Shown one piece after another: positions 56,405 through 64,000 of a stretch of DNA of 64,000 bases. The first letter of the stretch is position 1, and each line of letters starts with the position of its first letter. Both the position numbers and the translations under genes were made by a program. The notes beneath the pieces are model-generated. The model searched no databases and was not told where the DNA came from. It was given only the letters and a program-made list of their open reading frames with translations. Origin of the DNA: Luteitalea pratensis (GTDB taxonomy: Bacteria > Acidobacteriota > Vicinamibacteria > Vicinamibacterales > Vicinamibacteraceae); contig NZ_CP015136.1 in the NCBI RefSeq assembly GCF_001618865.1, positions 1,089,001 to 1,153,000 on the forward strand. The letters run 5' to 3'.

Positions 56405-56557
56405 ACACAAGGGAGAACGAAAAAGAAACCAGGAAATCATGAGAGACGAGACAAAAGAGAAGAGGGCAAGAAGCGACCTGCCTTCCCCCTGTCATCCTTC
56501 GGTCTCGTCCCTCTTGGCAATTCCTTGTCTCTTGTTCCCTCTCTCTTTTCACTCTTT
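56405..56557. terminator. Long imperfect hairpin between convergent genes (possible bidirectional terminator)
   Basis: The first half of this gap is almost pure purine and the second half almost pure pyrimidine, in mirror order. GAGAGACGAGAC (56441-56452) pairs with GTCTCGTCCCTC (56502-56513) with one mismatch. Further out, GAAACCAGGAAAT pairs partly with the segment around AATTCCTTGTCTC. It lies exactly between ADOP 4 (plus) and the gene at 56558 (minus). Confidence 0.5.
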
Positions 56558-57121
56558 TCAGGGGTTCGACTGATCCGCGAACGCGATCGATCCCTCGAAA
56601 GTCCCGGTGGTCGTGCCGGTGGCCGGATCGAACACGCGATGCACGATGAAAGACCCTGAGACACCCGACAAGCGGCCCGTACCACCCGTGACCGTCGCAT
56701 TCTCGACGATCGTGGTGACCACGCCACGCTGCGCCTGGCCAGTGAAATGCGCGATCAGCGTCGCGCCGTTGGCCGCGGTGAAGGTGTAGGTGCCTTCGCC
56801 GGTCGAGGTCGCGAAGTTCACGGTGTGCGGAAACGTCACGGTGAACAGCCCGAGATGCGTGCCAGTTCCGGCCGCCGAGCCGTCCACCAGGGCGAACGGT
56901 GGCTGGATCGGCGTCACCGTCTGCTGACCTTCGAGACTGCCCTTGAACGGCACCAGTTGCGTGCCGGCCGACGACGCCGTCTGGTCTCCAGCGCCACCAG
57001 CGGAGGCGGTCGCTGAGCCACGGCCCTGCACGGCCGACGGGCTCGTTGGTGTGCTCGACGCATTGCAACTGGTGCACAGCACCGCAGCAGCAACGATGGC
57101 GACGGCGTACGACGTGTTCAC
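56558..57121 (-). CDS. Hypothetical secreted protein or lipoprotein, beta-rich
   Basis: 187 residues from a GTG with GGAGG five bases before it. The leader ends in 'AAAVLCTSCNASS', a possible though atypical lipobox with Cys. After a Ser/Ala/Gly-rich linker, the domain reads GLFTVTFPHTVNFATSTGEG, TYTFTAANGATLIAHFTGQA, ATVTGGTGRLSGVSGSFIVH and GTFEGSIAF. This strand-turn pattern resembles small beta-barrels of the allene-oxide-cyclase/dirigent kind, which is only a guess. It stands divergent from the sigma factor at 57266. Confidence 0.75.
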   Translation of the reverse strand: MNTSYAVAIVAAAVLCTSCNASSTPTSPSAVQGRGSATASAGGAGDQTASSAGTQLVPFKGSLEGQQTVTPIQPPFALVDGSAAGTGTHLGLFTVTFPHTVNFATSTGEGTYTFTAANGATLIAHFTGQAQRGVVTTIVENATVTGGTGRLSGVSGSFIVHRVFDPATGTTTGTFEGSIAFADQSNP

Positions 57122-57265
57122 GGGCGACCTCCTCAATCGAAAGGACAGGGCTGAGAACTGCTCCTGTTCCTTTCGGCGTAGACTGTCGCGCAAACGGCTC
57201 ACAACCGGCTCGAGGCCCCCGCAGCACGCCTGGGCCCCTTGCGCCGAGGCTCGTGGGCAGCTGCC

Positions 57266-57856
57266 ATGTCTACATCCCCGTCGGATGTCACGCGACTGCT
57301 CCGCCTGTGGAGCGAAGGCGACGCCGACGCGCTCAATCGACTCGTGCCCTTGATGTACACCGAGCTCAGTCGTCTTGCGCGCCAGCGGCTGCGGCATGAG
57401 CCCTCGAACTGCGCGCTGGACACGACGGGGCTCGTCCACGACGCCTACATGAAGCTGATCGACGTGCGGCACGCGCAGTTCCGGGACCGTGGACATTTCC
57501 TGGCCATGGCGTCGCGGGTCATGCGGCGGGTACTCGTGGACCAGGCGCGGGCGCGACGCGCCGCCAAGCGCGGCGGCGCGGTGGAGGCCGTCGAACTGGA
57601 CGAGTCGCTCTGGGTCTCGGAGGCACGGGCCGAAGCGTTGGACGCGCTCGACCAGGCGCTGGCGCGGCTCGAGGTCCTCGATCCGCGGCAGGGCCAGATC
57701 GTGGAACAGCGGTACTTCGGCGGGCTTTCTCTCGAGGAAACCGCAGAAGCCACGAGCGTGTCGCTGGCGACGGTCAAGCGGGAGCTGCGGTTCGCGCACG
57801 CCTGGCTTGCGGCGCAGCTCGGTGCACTGCCGGACGTGAACGGGAATGGCACGTGA
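57266..57856 (+). CDS. ECF-type sigma factor (TIGR02999-like), partner of kinase 4
   Basis: 196 residues. It is highly similar in layout to the factor at 26517: DVTRLLRLWSEGDADALNRL, 'LDTTGLVHDAYMKLIDVRHAQFRDRGHFLAMASRVMRRVLVDQARARRAAKRGG' for region 2 and 'QGQIVEQRYFGGLSLEETAEATSVSLATVKRELRFAHAWL' for region 4. The stop overlaps the GTG of kinase 4 (GTGA). Co-translation with the kinase and the absence of an anti-sigma gene suggest that the kinase controls it. Confidence 0.92.
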   Translation: MSTSPSDVTRLLRLWSEGDADALNRLVPLMYTELSRLARQRLRHEPSNCALDTTGLVHDAYMKLIDVRHAQFRDRGHFLAMASRVMRRVLVDQARARRAAKRGGAVEAVELDESLWVSEARAEALDALDQALARLEVLDPRQGQIVEQRYFGGLSLEETAEATSVSLATVKRELRFAHAWLAAQLGALPDVNGNGT

Positions 57857-60750
57857 CGCGGTGGACGAAGCTCAAGGAAGCGTTCTGGACGGTCGTCGAC
57901 CTCGACCCCGCCGACCGTGCGCACCGACTTGCGGAGCTGACCTCAACCGATCCCGAGCTGGCCGAGCAGCTTGACGCGTTGCTGGCGGCTGACGCGCGCG
58001 GAGAATCCCTCGACCATCTGTTCGAGGCAGAGCCCCAACCGTCTTCGCCGCAGTACCCGGCGCGCATCGGCCCCTACGACGTCCTCGGGGTTGTCGCCAC
58101 GGGCGGGATGGGGCAGGTGTATCGCGCCCGCGACCCGCGGCTGCAGCGCGACGTCGCGATCAAGGTGCTGCCGAGCGGACTGACCGACGATCCCGACCGC
58201 CGGTCGCGGCTGGAGCGCGAGGCCCGCGTACTGGCGTCATTCAATCACTCGCACATCGCCCAGGTGTACGGTCTCGAAGATGCGGGCGGATCGATCGCGA
58301 TCGTCATGGAACTCGTGAACGGGCCGACGCTTGCGAGCCTGATCGGACGTTACGAGACTGCGCCCCTGCCGTTGTCTCGCGTGCTGGCGATGGCACGGCA
58401 AATCGCCGACGGCCTCGACGCTGCGCACGAGAAGGGCATCATCCATCGCGACCTGAAGCCGGCCAACGTCGCAGTGACGGAGGAGGGCGACGTCAAGATC
58501 CTGGACTTCGGCGTCGCGAAGAGCCTCGATGGTCGCGGGCCGGCAACGGCCGACGCCCCGCTCGCCACCGACGCGGGCGTCGTGCTCGGCACGCCTGCCT
58601 ACATGAGTCCCGAACAGGCGCGCGGGCTGCCCGTCGACCGGCGGACGGACGTCTGGGCCTTCGGCTGCCTGCTCTACGAGCTGCTCACCGGGCGTCAGCC
58701 CTTTGCCGGTGACACCCCGACCGATAGCCTGGCCGCCGTGCTCGGGCGGGAACCGGACATGACGATCCTGCCCGCGGCGACACCAGCCGGCGTCCGCACA
58801 CTGCTACGCCATTGCCTCGAGAAGGAGGCGAGGAAGCGCCTGCGCGACATCGCGGATGCTCGGCTGGCGCTCGACGATGTCCTGAACCAGGGCAATGGTC
58901 TGGCTGCACCGGCCGCAGACCTCGCCTCGGTGCAAGCGAGCGGAGGCTGGCGTTGGCTGGTTGTGACTGGTCTCGGCACGCTCGCGGTCGCCGCGCTCGC
59001 CTTCGCGTCGTGGACCTCAGGTGCAAGTCGGTCGAGGGTGCCCGCGCGAGTGGTGGCATCGCTCGTGTTGCCGGACGGGATGAGCCTCGCGGGCACCGAT
59101 CAGCAGTCACGGTCGGAGGCGCGATTCGCCTTGTCGCCGGATGGGCGCAAGCTCGCGATCGTCGCTTCTTCTGTGTCAGGCCGGCCTCAGATCTGGATTC
59201 GCGAGCTGGCGTCCGCAGTGCTGCGGCCCATCCCGGAGACCGAAGGTGGGTCGTTTCCGTTCTGGTCTCCCGATTCCGGGTCGATCGGGTTCGTCGCGCA
59301 GGACAAGCTCAGGACAATCAGGCTGTCTGACTACACGGCGGTGACGGTCAGCGCCGCCGCATTCCGCAGTGGCACGTGGAGCCGCGACGGCGTGATCCTG
59401 TTCACGCCGGCGAGCGCCTCGGCCATTCACGCGATATCGGCCGGCGGTGGCAAGTCGAGGGCCGTGACGAGGCTTGACCCGGGCTCCGGTGAGGTACAGC
59501 ATGGTGAGCCCAGCTTCCTGCCGGACGGGGACCACTTCCTGTACTTCAGCATCGGGACCTCGTCGGGCGGCGCGCTCGATCGTCGCGGCATCTTTCTTGG
59601 CTCACTCGCGCGTCCCGATCAGCCGAGGTCGCTCCTGCCAGGAGTGACGCAGGCTCGCTACGCCAACGGTCACCTGGTGTTCGTGCAGGGCGGCACGTTG
59701 ATGGCGCAGGCGTTCGACACGACGCCAATGGAGCTTCGCGGGGCGCCGTTCCCGATCGCCGAGGACGTCACGCCCTCAACCGGGGGAGCGACGGAGACCA
59801 CTGCGGCCTTCAGCGTCTCGGAGAACGCCGTCCTCGTGTACCAGGCCGCCGTCAGGACACAGTCACGGATCGTGACGGTCGACCGCAACGGCACGCAGCT
59901 CGCAGTGATTGCGCCCCCAGGCGACTATGTCGACGTGGCCATCTCGCCCGACGGGGCGCGCGTGGCGATCAGTGAGCGAGACCCGGCACGGTCTTCGCGC
60001 GATCTCTGGGTCTACGACGTGGCCGGCAGCCGGCGGCAGCGGCTCACCTTTGACACGGGTGAGGAGTTCGCTCCCGTCTGGTCTCCGGACGGGACGCGCG
60101 TGCTCTACAGCGCGATGAGCAAGGGGTTGGTCGATCTGCACGTCAAGGGCGTCAGCGGCGGCGGCGACGCCGGGCCGATCCAGGTCGATGCGTTGGGATT
60201 CGGGCGATTCGCCGCGGACTGGTCTCGTGACGGACGCTTCATCATCTACATCGGCGGTGGGCGCGCCATCGCCCGAAGCGACCTGTGGATAGCGCCGCTG
60301 TCCAACCTACGCGGCGCGCGGGCGTTGCTCGAATCCGCGTTCATCGAAACCCACGGGCGATTCTCGCCCGCAGGAGGATGGTTCGCGTATGCCTCGAACG
60401 AAACGGGCCGACTCGAGGTCTATGCTGACAGATTCCCGTCGCGAGGCTTCAAGCACCTGATCTCGACGGGTGGCGGCGGCTGGCCGCGATGGTCTGGCGG
60501 AGGACGCGAGATCCTCTATCTCTCGCCCGACAATCGCCTGATGGCCGTGGACGTGCGCGCCGCGGGCAACCGCCTCGACGCCGGTGTCCCGCGGGCGCTG
60601 TTCGCGTTGGGTCCGCGGCCGCCGGCGCGGCTCGATGCGTACGCCTACGACGTGTTTCCTGACGGTCGACGATTCGTCGTCAACGCGATTGCGGAAGACA
60701 CCGCTGCGACCACCGTCACCCTCGTGCTCGACTGGAACGCTGGGCGCTGA
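57853..60750 (+). CDS. Kinase 4: transmembrane Ser/Thr protein kinase with beta-propeller
   Basis: 965 residues from the overlapping GTG. The N-terminal region (LKEAFWTVVDLDPADRAHRL) is the helical cap common to these sigma-linked kinases. Kinase domain (about 75-340): the glycine loop reads VATGGMGQVYRARD, so the first Gly of GxGxxG is replaced by Ala, then VAIKVLP, HRDLKPANVAV, DFGVAKSLD and TPAYMSPEQARG. A membrane helix is near 370 (WLVVTGLGTLAVAALAFASW). The rest is a propeller (ALSPDGRKLAIVASSVSGRP, WSPDGTRVLYSAMSKG, FSPAGGWFAYASNETGR). It is convergent with the NTF2-tailed protein. Confidence 0.92.
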   Translation: MTRWTKLKEAFWTVVDLDPADRAHRLAELTSTDPELAEQLDALLAADARGESLDHLFEAEPQPSSPQYPARIGPYDVLGVVATGGMGQVYRARDPRLQRDVAIKVLPSGLTDDPDRRSRLEREARVLASFNHSHIAQVYGLEDAGGSIAIVMELVNGPTLASLIGRYETAPLPLSRVLAMARQIADGLDAAHEKGIIHRDLKPANVAVTEEGDVKILDFGVAKSLDGRGPATADAPLATDAGVVLGTPAYMSPEQARGLPVDRRTDVWAFGCLLYELLTGRQPFAGDTPTDSLAAVLGREPDMTILPAATPAGVRTLLRHCLEKEARKRLRDIADARLALDDVLNQGNGLAAPAADLASVQASGGWRWLVVTGLGTLAVAALAFASWTSGASRSRVPARVVASLVLPDGMSLAGTDQQSRSEARFALSPDGRKLAIVASSVSGRPQIWIRELASAVLRPIPETEGGSFPFWSPDSGSIGFVAQDKLRTIRLSDYTAVTVSAAAFRSGTWSRDGVILFTPASASAIHAISAGGGKSRAVTRLDPGSGEVQHGEPSFLPDGDHFLYFSIGTSSGGALDRRGIFLGSLARPDQPRSLLPGVTQARYANGHLVFVQGGTLMAQAFDTTPMELRGAPFPIAEDVTPSTGGATETTAAFSVSENAVLVYQAAVRTQSRIVTVDRNGTQLAVIAPPGDYVDVAISPDGARVAISERDPARSSRDLWVYDVAGSRRQRLTFDTGEEFAPVWSPDGTRVLYSAMSKGLVDLHVKGVSGGGDAGPIQVDALGFGRFAADWSRDGRFIIYIGGGRAIARSDLWIAPLSNLRGARALLESAFIETHGRFSPAGGWFAYASNETGRLEVYADRFPSRGFKHLISTGGGGWPRWSGGGREILYLSPDNRLMAVDVRAAGNRLDAGVPRALFALGPRPPARLDAYAYDVFPDGRRFVVNAIAEDTAATTVTLVLDWNAGR

Positions 60751-60765
60751 GGCGCCTGCACCCCG

Positions 60766-62064
60766 TCAGGGCGCCTCGACGTTCTCCACGACCCAATCAT
60801 TCGCGCGCTGCAGCATCGTGAATCGCCAAGTCCCTTCGACGATCTGTGTGTCGTGATTGCCCACGCGGGGTCGATACCGCAGCGTGCCGCGGCAGAGGAC
60901 GGTCGCCGTGTCTCCATTCATGGCGCCGCCGCACCGCGAGAGCGTGAGTCGCTGTTCACGAAGCGCGGTGAAGGTCGTGACGAGCGCCTGATGGTCCGCC
61001 GTCGGCCAGACCGCCTGCGTGGCGCTCGCGTCCATGCGGTTGTACGCCGCGGCGAAGCGGCCAACGGTGGCCAGGACCTCCGGAGGCGCGGCGCTCGGCG
61101 CGGGCGCGGCAGCCTGTCGACTCGTTGTCACAGTGGCAACGGACGCTCGCGTGGGGTGGCGTGCTGGCGGAACGGCCCGCCTTGAAGGCGCGACCGCCGC
61201 GGCGACCTGCACAGGTGGCGAGGCTGGCACGGGCGTGACATCGGTGGCGGCTTGCGGCGCCGCCGGGACGTCGCCGGTGGCCAGTTGCGGACCAGCCACC
61301 GCCGGCGTCGCCAACGGCGCGGTGACCATCGGAGGCGGCGCCGGCGAGGGCCGCTCTGCGGCGACCGGCGCGGGGCGTCCGTCCGGTCGCCACGCCACGC
61401 TGAAGGCGACCGACGCCATGACGCCGATCAGCGCCCCGGTCCCGAGGAGCGCCAGTCGCTCGACCCTGGTGCGTGTTTGCCCTGCGATCGGCGGCAACGA
61501 CATTCGCACCGGTCGCTGCCCACCGCTCGGCGCGATCGCCAGGGACAACCGCAGAGGAGTAGCGTCGGCAGTCGGCCAGGAGGGCATCGAGGTCGACGTA
61601 TGCTGCCCAACCGGCGCGGTGATGGTGGTCTGCAGCATTGGGGTCGTCGCAGGCGGCCTGGACGGCGGGAGCGAGGGCCGCGCCGCCGCAGTCGCCTCTT
61701 CGGACCCGATTGTCGGCTCTGTCGAGGTTTCGACCTGATCCTCCAGCGCCGGGGCTCGTGGCGCCTCGGGGGGCTGTGCGGGCTTCCGCACTACGGTGGA
61801 GGTCGCCTCGCTGGCAAACCGCGACGTGATCGGATCATCGACCCACGCGTCAGCCGCGTCGTCGGGCGGTGGGGTCGTCGGCATGCCCCTCCCGCGCTTC
61901 GGCAGCCACGCCCGGTACGAGGCCTGGCCCGGCGGCGTCATGTTCTTCCAGGCCAGCCTGCCGGCTGCGTCGCGCTCGAGTTCCAGTGTCTCGATGTCGT
62001 CGAGTTCGCCACGCGCAACCGGCCAGGGCAGGTCCGCATCGTCGGGCGCTCTGTTGCTACCCAT
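60766..62064 (-). CDS. Pro/Thr-rich single-pass membrane protein with C-terminal NTF2-like domain
   Basis: 432 residues from the ATG at 62064, with GGAACTC upstream; an in-frame TTG 12 bases earlier is less likely. A roughly 200-residue cytoplasmic part is rich in Pro, Thr and Ser. A membrane helix follows (LALLGTGALIGVMASVAFSVAW). A Pro/Ala-rich periplasmic linker leads to a final domain (about 330-432: VLATVGRFAAAYNRMDASAT ... TVLCRGTLRYRPRV ... GTWRFTMLQRANDWVVENVE), which has the SnoaL/NTF2-like form. The Thr-rich cytoplasmic part is a possible kinase substrate, which is inference from position next to kinase 4. Confidence 0.75.
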   Translation of the reverse strand: MGSNRAPDDADLPWPVARGELDDIETLELERDAAGRLAWKNMTPPGQASYRAWLPKRGRGMPTTPPPDDAADAWVDDPITSRFASEATSTVVRKPAQPPEAPRAPALEDQVETSTEPTIGSEEATAAARPSLPPSRPPATTPMLQTTITAPVGQHTSTSMPSWPTADATPLRLSLAIAPSGGQRPVRMSLPPIAGQTRTRVERLALLGTGALIGVMASVAFSVAWRPDGRPAPVAAERPSPAPPPMVTAPLATPAVAGPQLATGDVPAAPQAATDVTPVPASPPVQVAAAVAPSRRAVPPARHPTRASVATVTTSRQAAAPAPSAAPPEVLATVGRFAAAYNRMDASATQAVWPTADHQALVTTFTALREQRLTLSRCGGAMNGDTATVLCRGTLRYRPRVGNHDTQIVEGTWRFTMLQRANDWVVENVEAP

Positions 62065-62140
62065 GGTGAGTTCCAAGAGTATCTACCATCCGGGCCCCGA
62101 GAAACAGGGGTGGGCGCACGCCGCACCGGCCACTGTCCCC

Positions 62141-63940
62141 TCAGGTCTTTTTCGACCGTTTGCGCGCGTGGAACCTGCGGATCACTGCGGCAGGCGACCA
62201 TTCCTCCTGCTCGAACGCCTGGCGATACTCGGCAGCTGAGCGTTCCAGGAACGCGTCGGTCCGCTTGTGGCGATCCCACTTGCCGATGCCCTTGCCGATC
62301 ACGAAGCGGACCTGGCCGTCGGCGTCCAGGACGACGGTCGAGCCGCCCAGGTACCATCGGCGCTCCTTTTTCGCGCGCTGTGTCACTTCCGCAACGATGT
62401 GGAAGTCCAGGTCATCGTCAGGCGTGAGCCGCCGCAGCGTACGAATGGACTCGACGACGGGTTCGTCGTAGAGGACCCCACCGGAGCGTCCGGGAGGCAC
62501 GAGGCCGAAATGCTTGTGGCGGTCGTCGCTGGTGACGTATCGCCCCAACGCGTTGGCTCGCTCGATCCTCTCCTCCTGGTCCGCGAACCAGCCTGGTTCG
62601 AACCGATGACGCAGGTCCGCGAAGCTCAAGCCCTGGATCGGCGGCAGTGGCCTCTCCGGGCCCTTCCAGAGCAGCGCCTCCTCCGACAGGTCCGGCACGC
62701 CAGGGACCGTGATGCCGTACCGGCGAAAGGCCATGACCAGGGCTTCGCGATACTGGTACGGATCGGCGGGTACCGTCACCCAGTCCGCGGTGACGAGCGC
62801 ACGCAGGAACTCGCCGAACGTGATGTCCACCGGCGGGCAATAGTCGATCGCGCGGATGACGATGTTCAGGAACTGACCCGCCAGGTCGCGCGCGGCCGTC
62901 GTCAGCAGATCAATCAGGTGGTCGCGCGAACCTGGGGACTGCTCGGCAATCTTCCGGAGGGTCCTGGTCTTGCTCTTGAAGATCCGGCTCATGGCCTCGA
63001 ACACGGCTGCGACCAGGACCGCGCCCAGATCGTGGTGCTCTTTCTTCGGGTTGTAGCGATCCTCCCTGGGCACCGGCGCATCGGCCGGTCCCTGGCGGTA
63101 CAGGACCTCGCGGAGCGGGGCCCGCCCATCACCGTCCGTGCGTCCCCACTGCTTCGCCATGTCGGTGAGCAGCGGAGCGTCGAGTGTCTGGTCCTTCGAC
63201 TCCTCGAGTCCACGCCGGACGACGTCCCTGTAGCGGAACCGCATGAGCAGGGCGACGAGATCGGCCAGCCCCTCGTGGAAGGCCGCCACGTCGGGATTGG
63301 ACGGACGCATCAGGTGCGGCCGCATGCCGTCGAGCATGGCATGCGAGGTCTCGTGCGCGATCACGTCGTGCGAGAGGCAGGTGAAGACGTAAGCGCCGGG
63401 TTGCGTGGTCCCCAGCGACCTGGCGGTCGACTTCACGTAACCGAAGCAGAGCGCGGCCTCGTCGGGCTCGTAGTACGCGTTGTCCTCGTGGTCCCAGTGC
63501 GGGCGGATCTCGATGCGTCCTCGCTCGGTCTTGCGGAGGACGGCAGGGGAGAACTCCGGAAGACGGCCGAGCGCCATGCGAAAGCGCTCGTAGGTGGACA
63601 TCGCGACCGCATAGGTCATCTGCTGCGCGAAGCGGGGATTCGTCGTGCTTGGGGCGAGTCCCTTGTCGACGGTGACGCGGAACTCATCGAGGTCGATGGG
63701 CGCCCACACGTCGCCCGTGGGCTTGTGGATATCCCGCACGACGAAGACGCTGCCGGTCGGTCCGGGCCCGACCGGTTCCCAGGGCAGCTCCATTTCGGCG
63801 ATGGCCCCGTCGGCTTTCGACGTCCCCGGGTCCTGCGTGTAGACGCGCAGCACGCGCTGCACCGGATCGTCGAGCTTCCGCCGGTACGGCTCGGGCCTGG
63901 CGTTCTGCAGGAGTCCCGATCCGAGGTTGAACGGGGCCAC
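62141..63940 (-). CDS. Putative zinc metallopeptidase (HExxH) of unknown family
   Basis: 599 residues from a GTG at 63940; the frame stays open to the window edge, so the true start may be outside. H196-E-T-S-H200 ('HDVIAHETSHAMLDGM') is the zinc motif. 'AAFHEGLADLVALLM' 23 residues later offers E223 as the third ligand and D226 beyond it, as in gluzincins of the thermolysin type. A long helical region and a C-terminal part with KFVIGKGIGKWDRH-like basic patches follow. No signal peptide is visible. It is on the same strand as the NTF2-tailed gene, 76 bases upstream of it. Confidence 0.7.
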   Translation of the reverse strand: MAPFNLGSGLLQNARPEPYRRKLDDPVQRVLRVYTQDPGTSKADGAIAEMELPWEPVGPGPTGSVFVVRDIHKPTGDVWAPIDLDEFRVTVDKGLAPSTTNPRFAQQMTYAVAMSTYERFRMALGRLPEFSPAVLRKTERGRIEIRPHWDHEDNAYYEPDEAALCFGYVKSTARSLGTTQPGAYVFTCLSHDVIAHETSHAMLDGMRPHLMRPSNPDVAAFHEGLADLVALLMRFRYRDVVRRGLEESKDQTLDAPLLTDMAKQWGRTDGDGRAPLREVLYRQGPADAPVPREDRYNPKKEHHDLGAVLVAAVFEAMSRIFKSKTRTLRKIAEQSPGSRDHLIDLLTTAARDLAGQFLNIVIRAIDYCPPVDITFGEFLRALVTADWVTVPADPYQYREALVMAFRRYGITVPGVPDLSEEALLWKGPERPLPPIQGLSFADLRHRFEPGWFADQEERIERANALGRYVTSDDRHKHFGLVPPGRSGGVLYDEPVVESIRTLRRLTPDDDLDFHIVAEVTQRAKKERRWYLGGSTVVLDADGQVRFVIGKGIGKWDRHKRTDAFLERSAAEYRQAFEQEEWSPAAVIRRFHARKRSKKT

Positions 63941-64000
63941 GTCAACGTCCCAGGCGCTGACGCCAGTACGCCGCGCCCGCCTCGTGGATTTGCAGCCACC

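Noticed and set aside
61252-62427. A 391-codon plus-strand ORF
   Set aside because: Arg-rich and antisense to the NTF2-tailed protein; no motif.

Overview
The window is high-GC, gene-dense bacterial DNA that looks like an Acidobacteriota (Vicinamibacteria-like) chromosome. This is inferred from family content, not from a marker gene. The clues are several PadR-controlled ADOP permeases (MacB/FtsX-type 'acidobacterial duplicated orphan permeases'), four very large Ser/Thr kinases (three with a C-terminal TolB-like propeller, one with TolB-N/TPR), ECF sigma factors of the TIGR02999 type fused by overlap to such kinases, a PEP-CTERM tail, and secreted or Tat-exported Gfo/Idh/MocA oxidoreductases. 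No rRNA, tRNA, CRISPR array, prophage or intact insertion sequence was recognised.

Layout. 1-4.1 kb: the 3' part of a CocE/NonD-type hydrolase, a small multipass membrane protein, a transposase relic, two truncated genes joined head to tail (one ends in PEP-CTERM), and an exported class C beta-lactamase-like serine hydrolase. 4.3-8.9 kb (minus): DoxX, Gfo/Idh/MocA, ApbE and a second Gfo/Idh/MocA. 9-12 kb (minus): a tightly overlapping set of a discoidin-like secreted protein, a GT39-type membrane glycosyltransferase and a GT2 glycosyltransferase. 12-17 kb: a giant CPBP-family intramembrane protease divergent from an alditol-oxidase-like flavoprotein, with a perfect inverted repeat between them. 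17-20.3 kb: PadR-ADOP pair 1. 20.5-25.5 kb: an MBL-fold hydrolase, then a minus-strand operon of exported aldolase-like protein, cytochrome c and PQQ dehydrogenase. 25.5-26.4 kb is a graveyard of three broken genes, including a deleted second copy of the MBL gene.

26.5-38 kb: sigma factor plus kinase 1, small secreted proteins, a multiply frameshifted tyrosinase-vWA fusion, kinase 2 (TolB-N/TPR type), a DUF6249 protein divergent from an ECF sigma/anti-sigma pair, and two short ORFs among intergenic repeats. 38-43.6 kb: a Crp/Fnr regulator, DUF2252, neutral ceramidase-like, DinB and glycoamylase-like genes. 43.7-56.4 kb: PadR-ADOP pair 2, kinase 3, two secreted proteins, a winged-helix-FHA regulator, and a third PadR heading a broken ADOP and divergent from ADOP 4 across a long inverted repeat. 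56.5-64 kb: a secreted beta-rich protein, a second sigma-kinase operon (kinase 4), a Pro-rich membrane protein with an NTF2-like tail, and an HExxH putative metallopeptidase.

The recurring theme is signalling and envelope remodelling: PadR repressors with their own permeases, kinases whose propeller or TPR parts are probably outside the membrane, sigma factors made in the same transcript as kinases, and a DNA-binding FHA protein that could read phosphothreonine. At least five loci are broken by frameshift, deletion or truncation. Some single-base lesions could be assembly errors, but the deletions and fused fragments cannot be explained that way.
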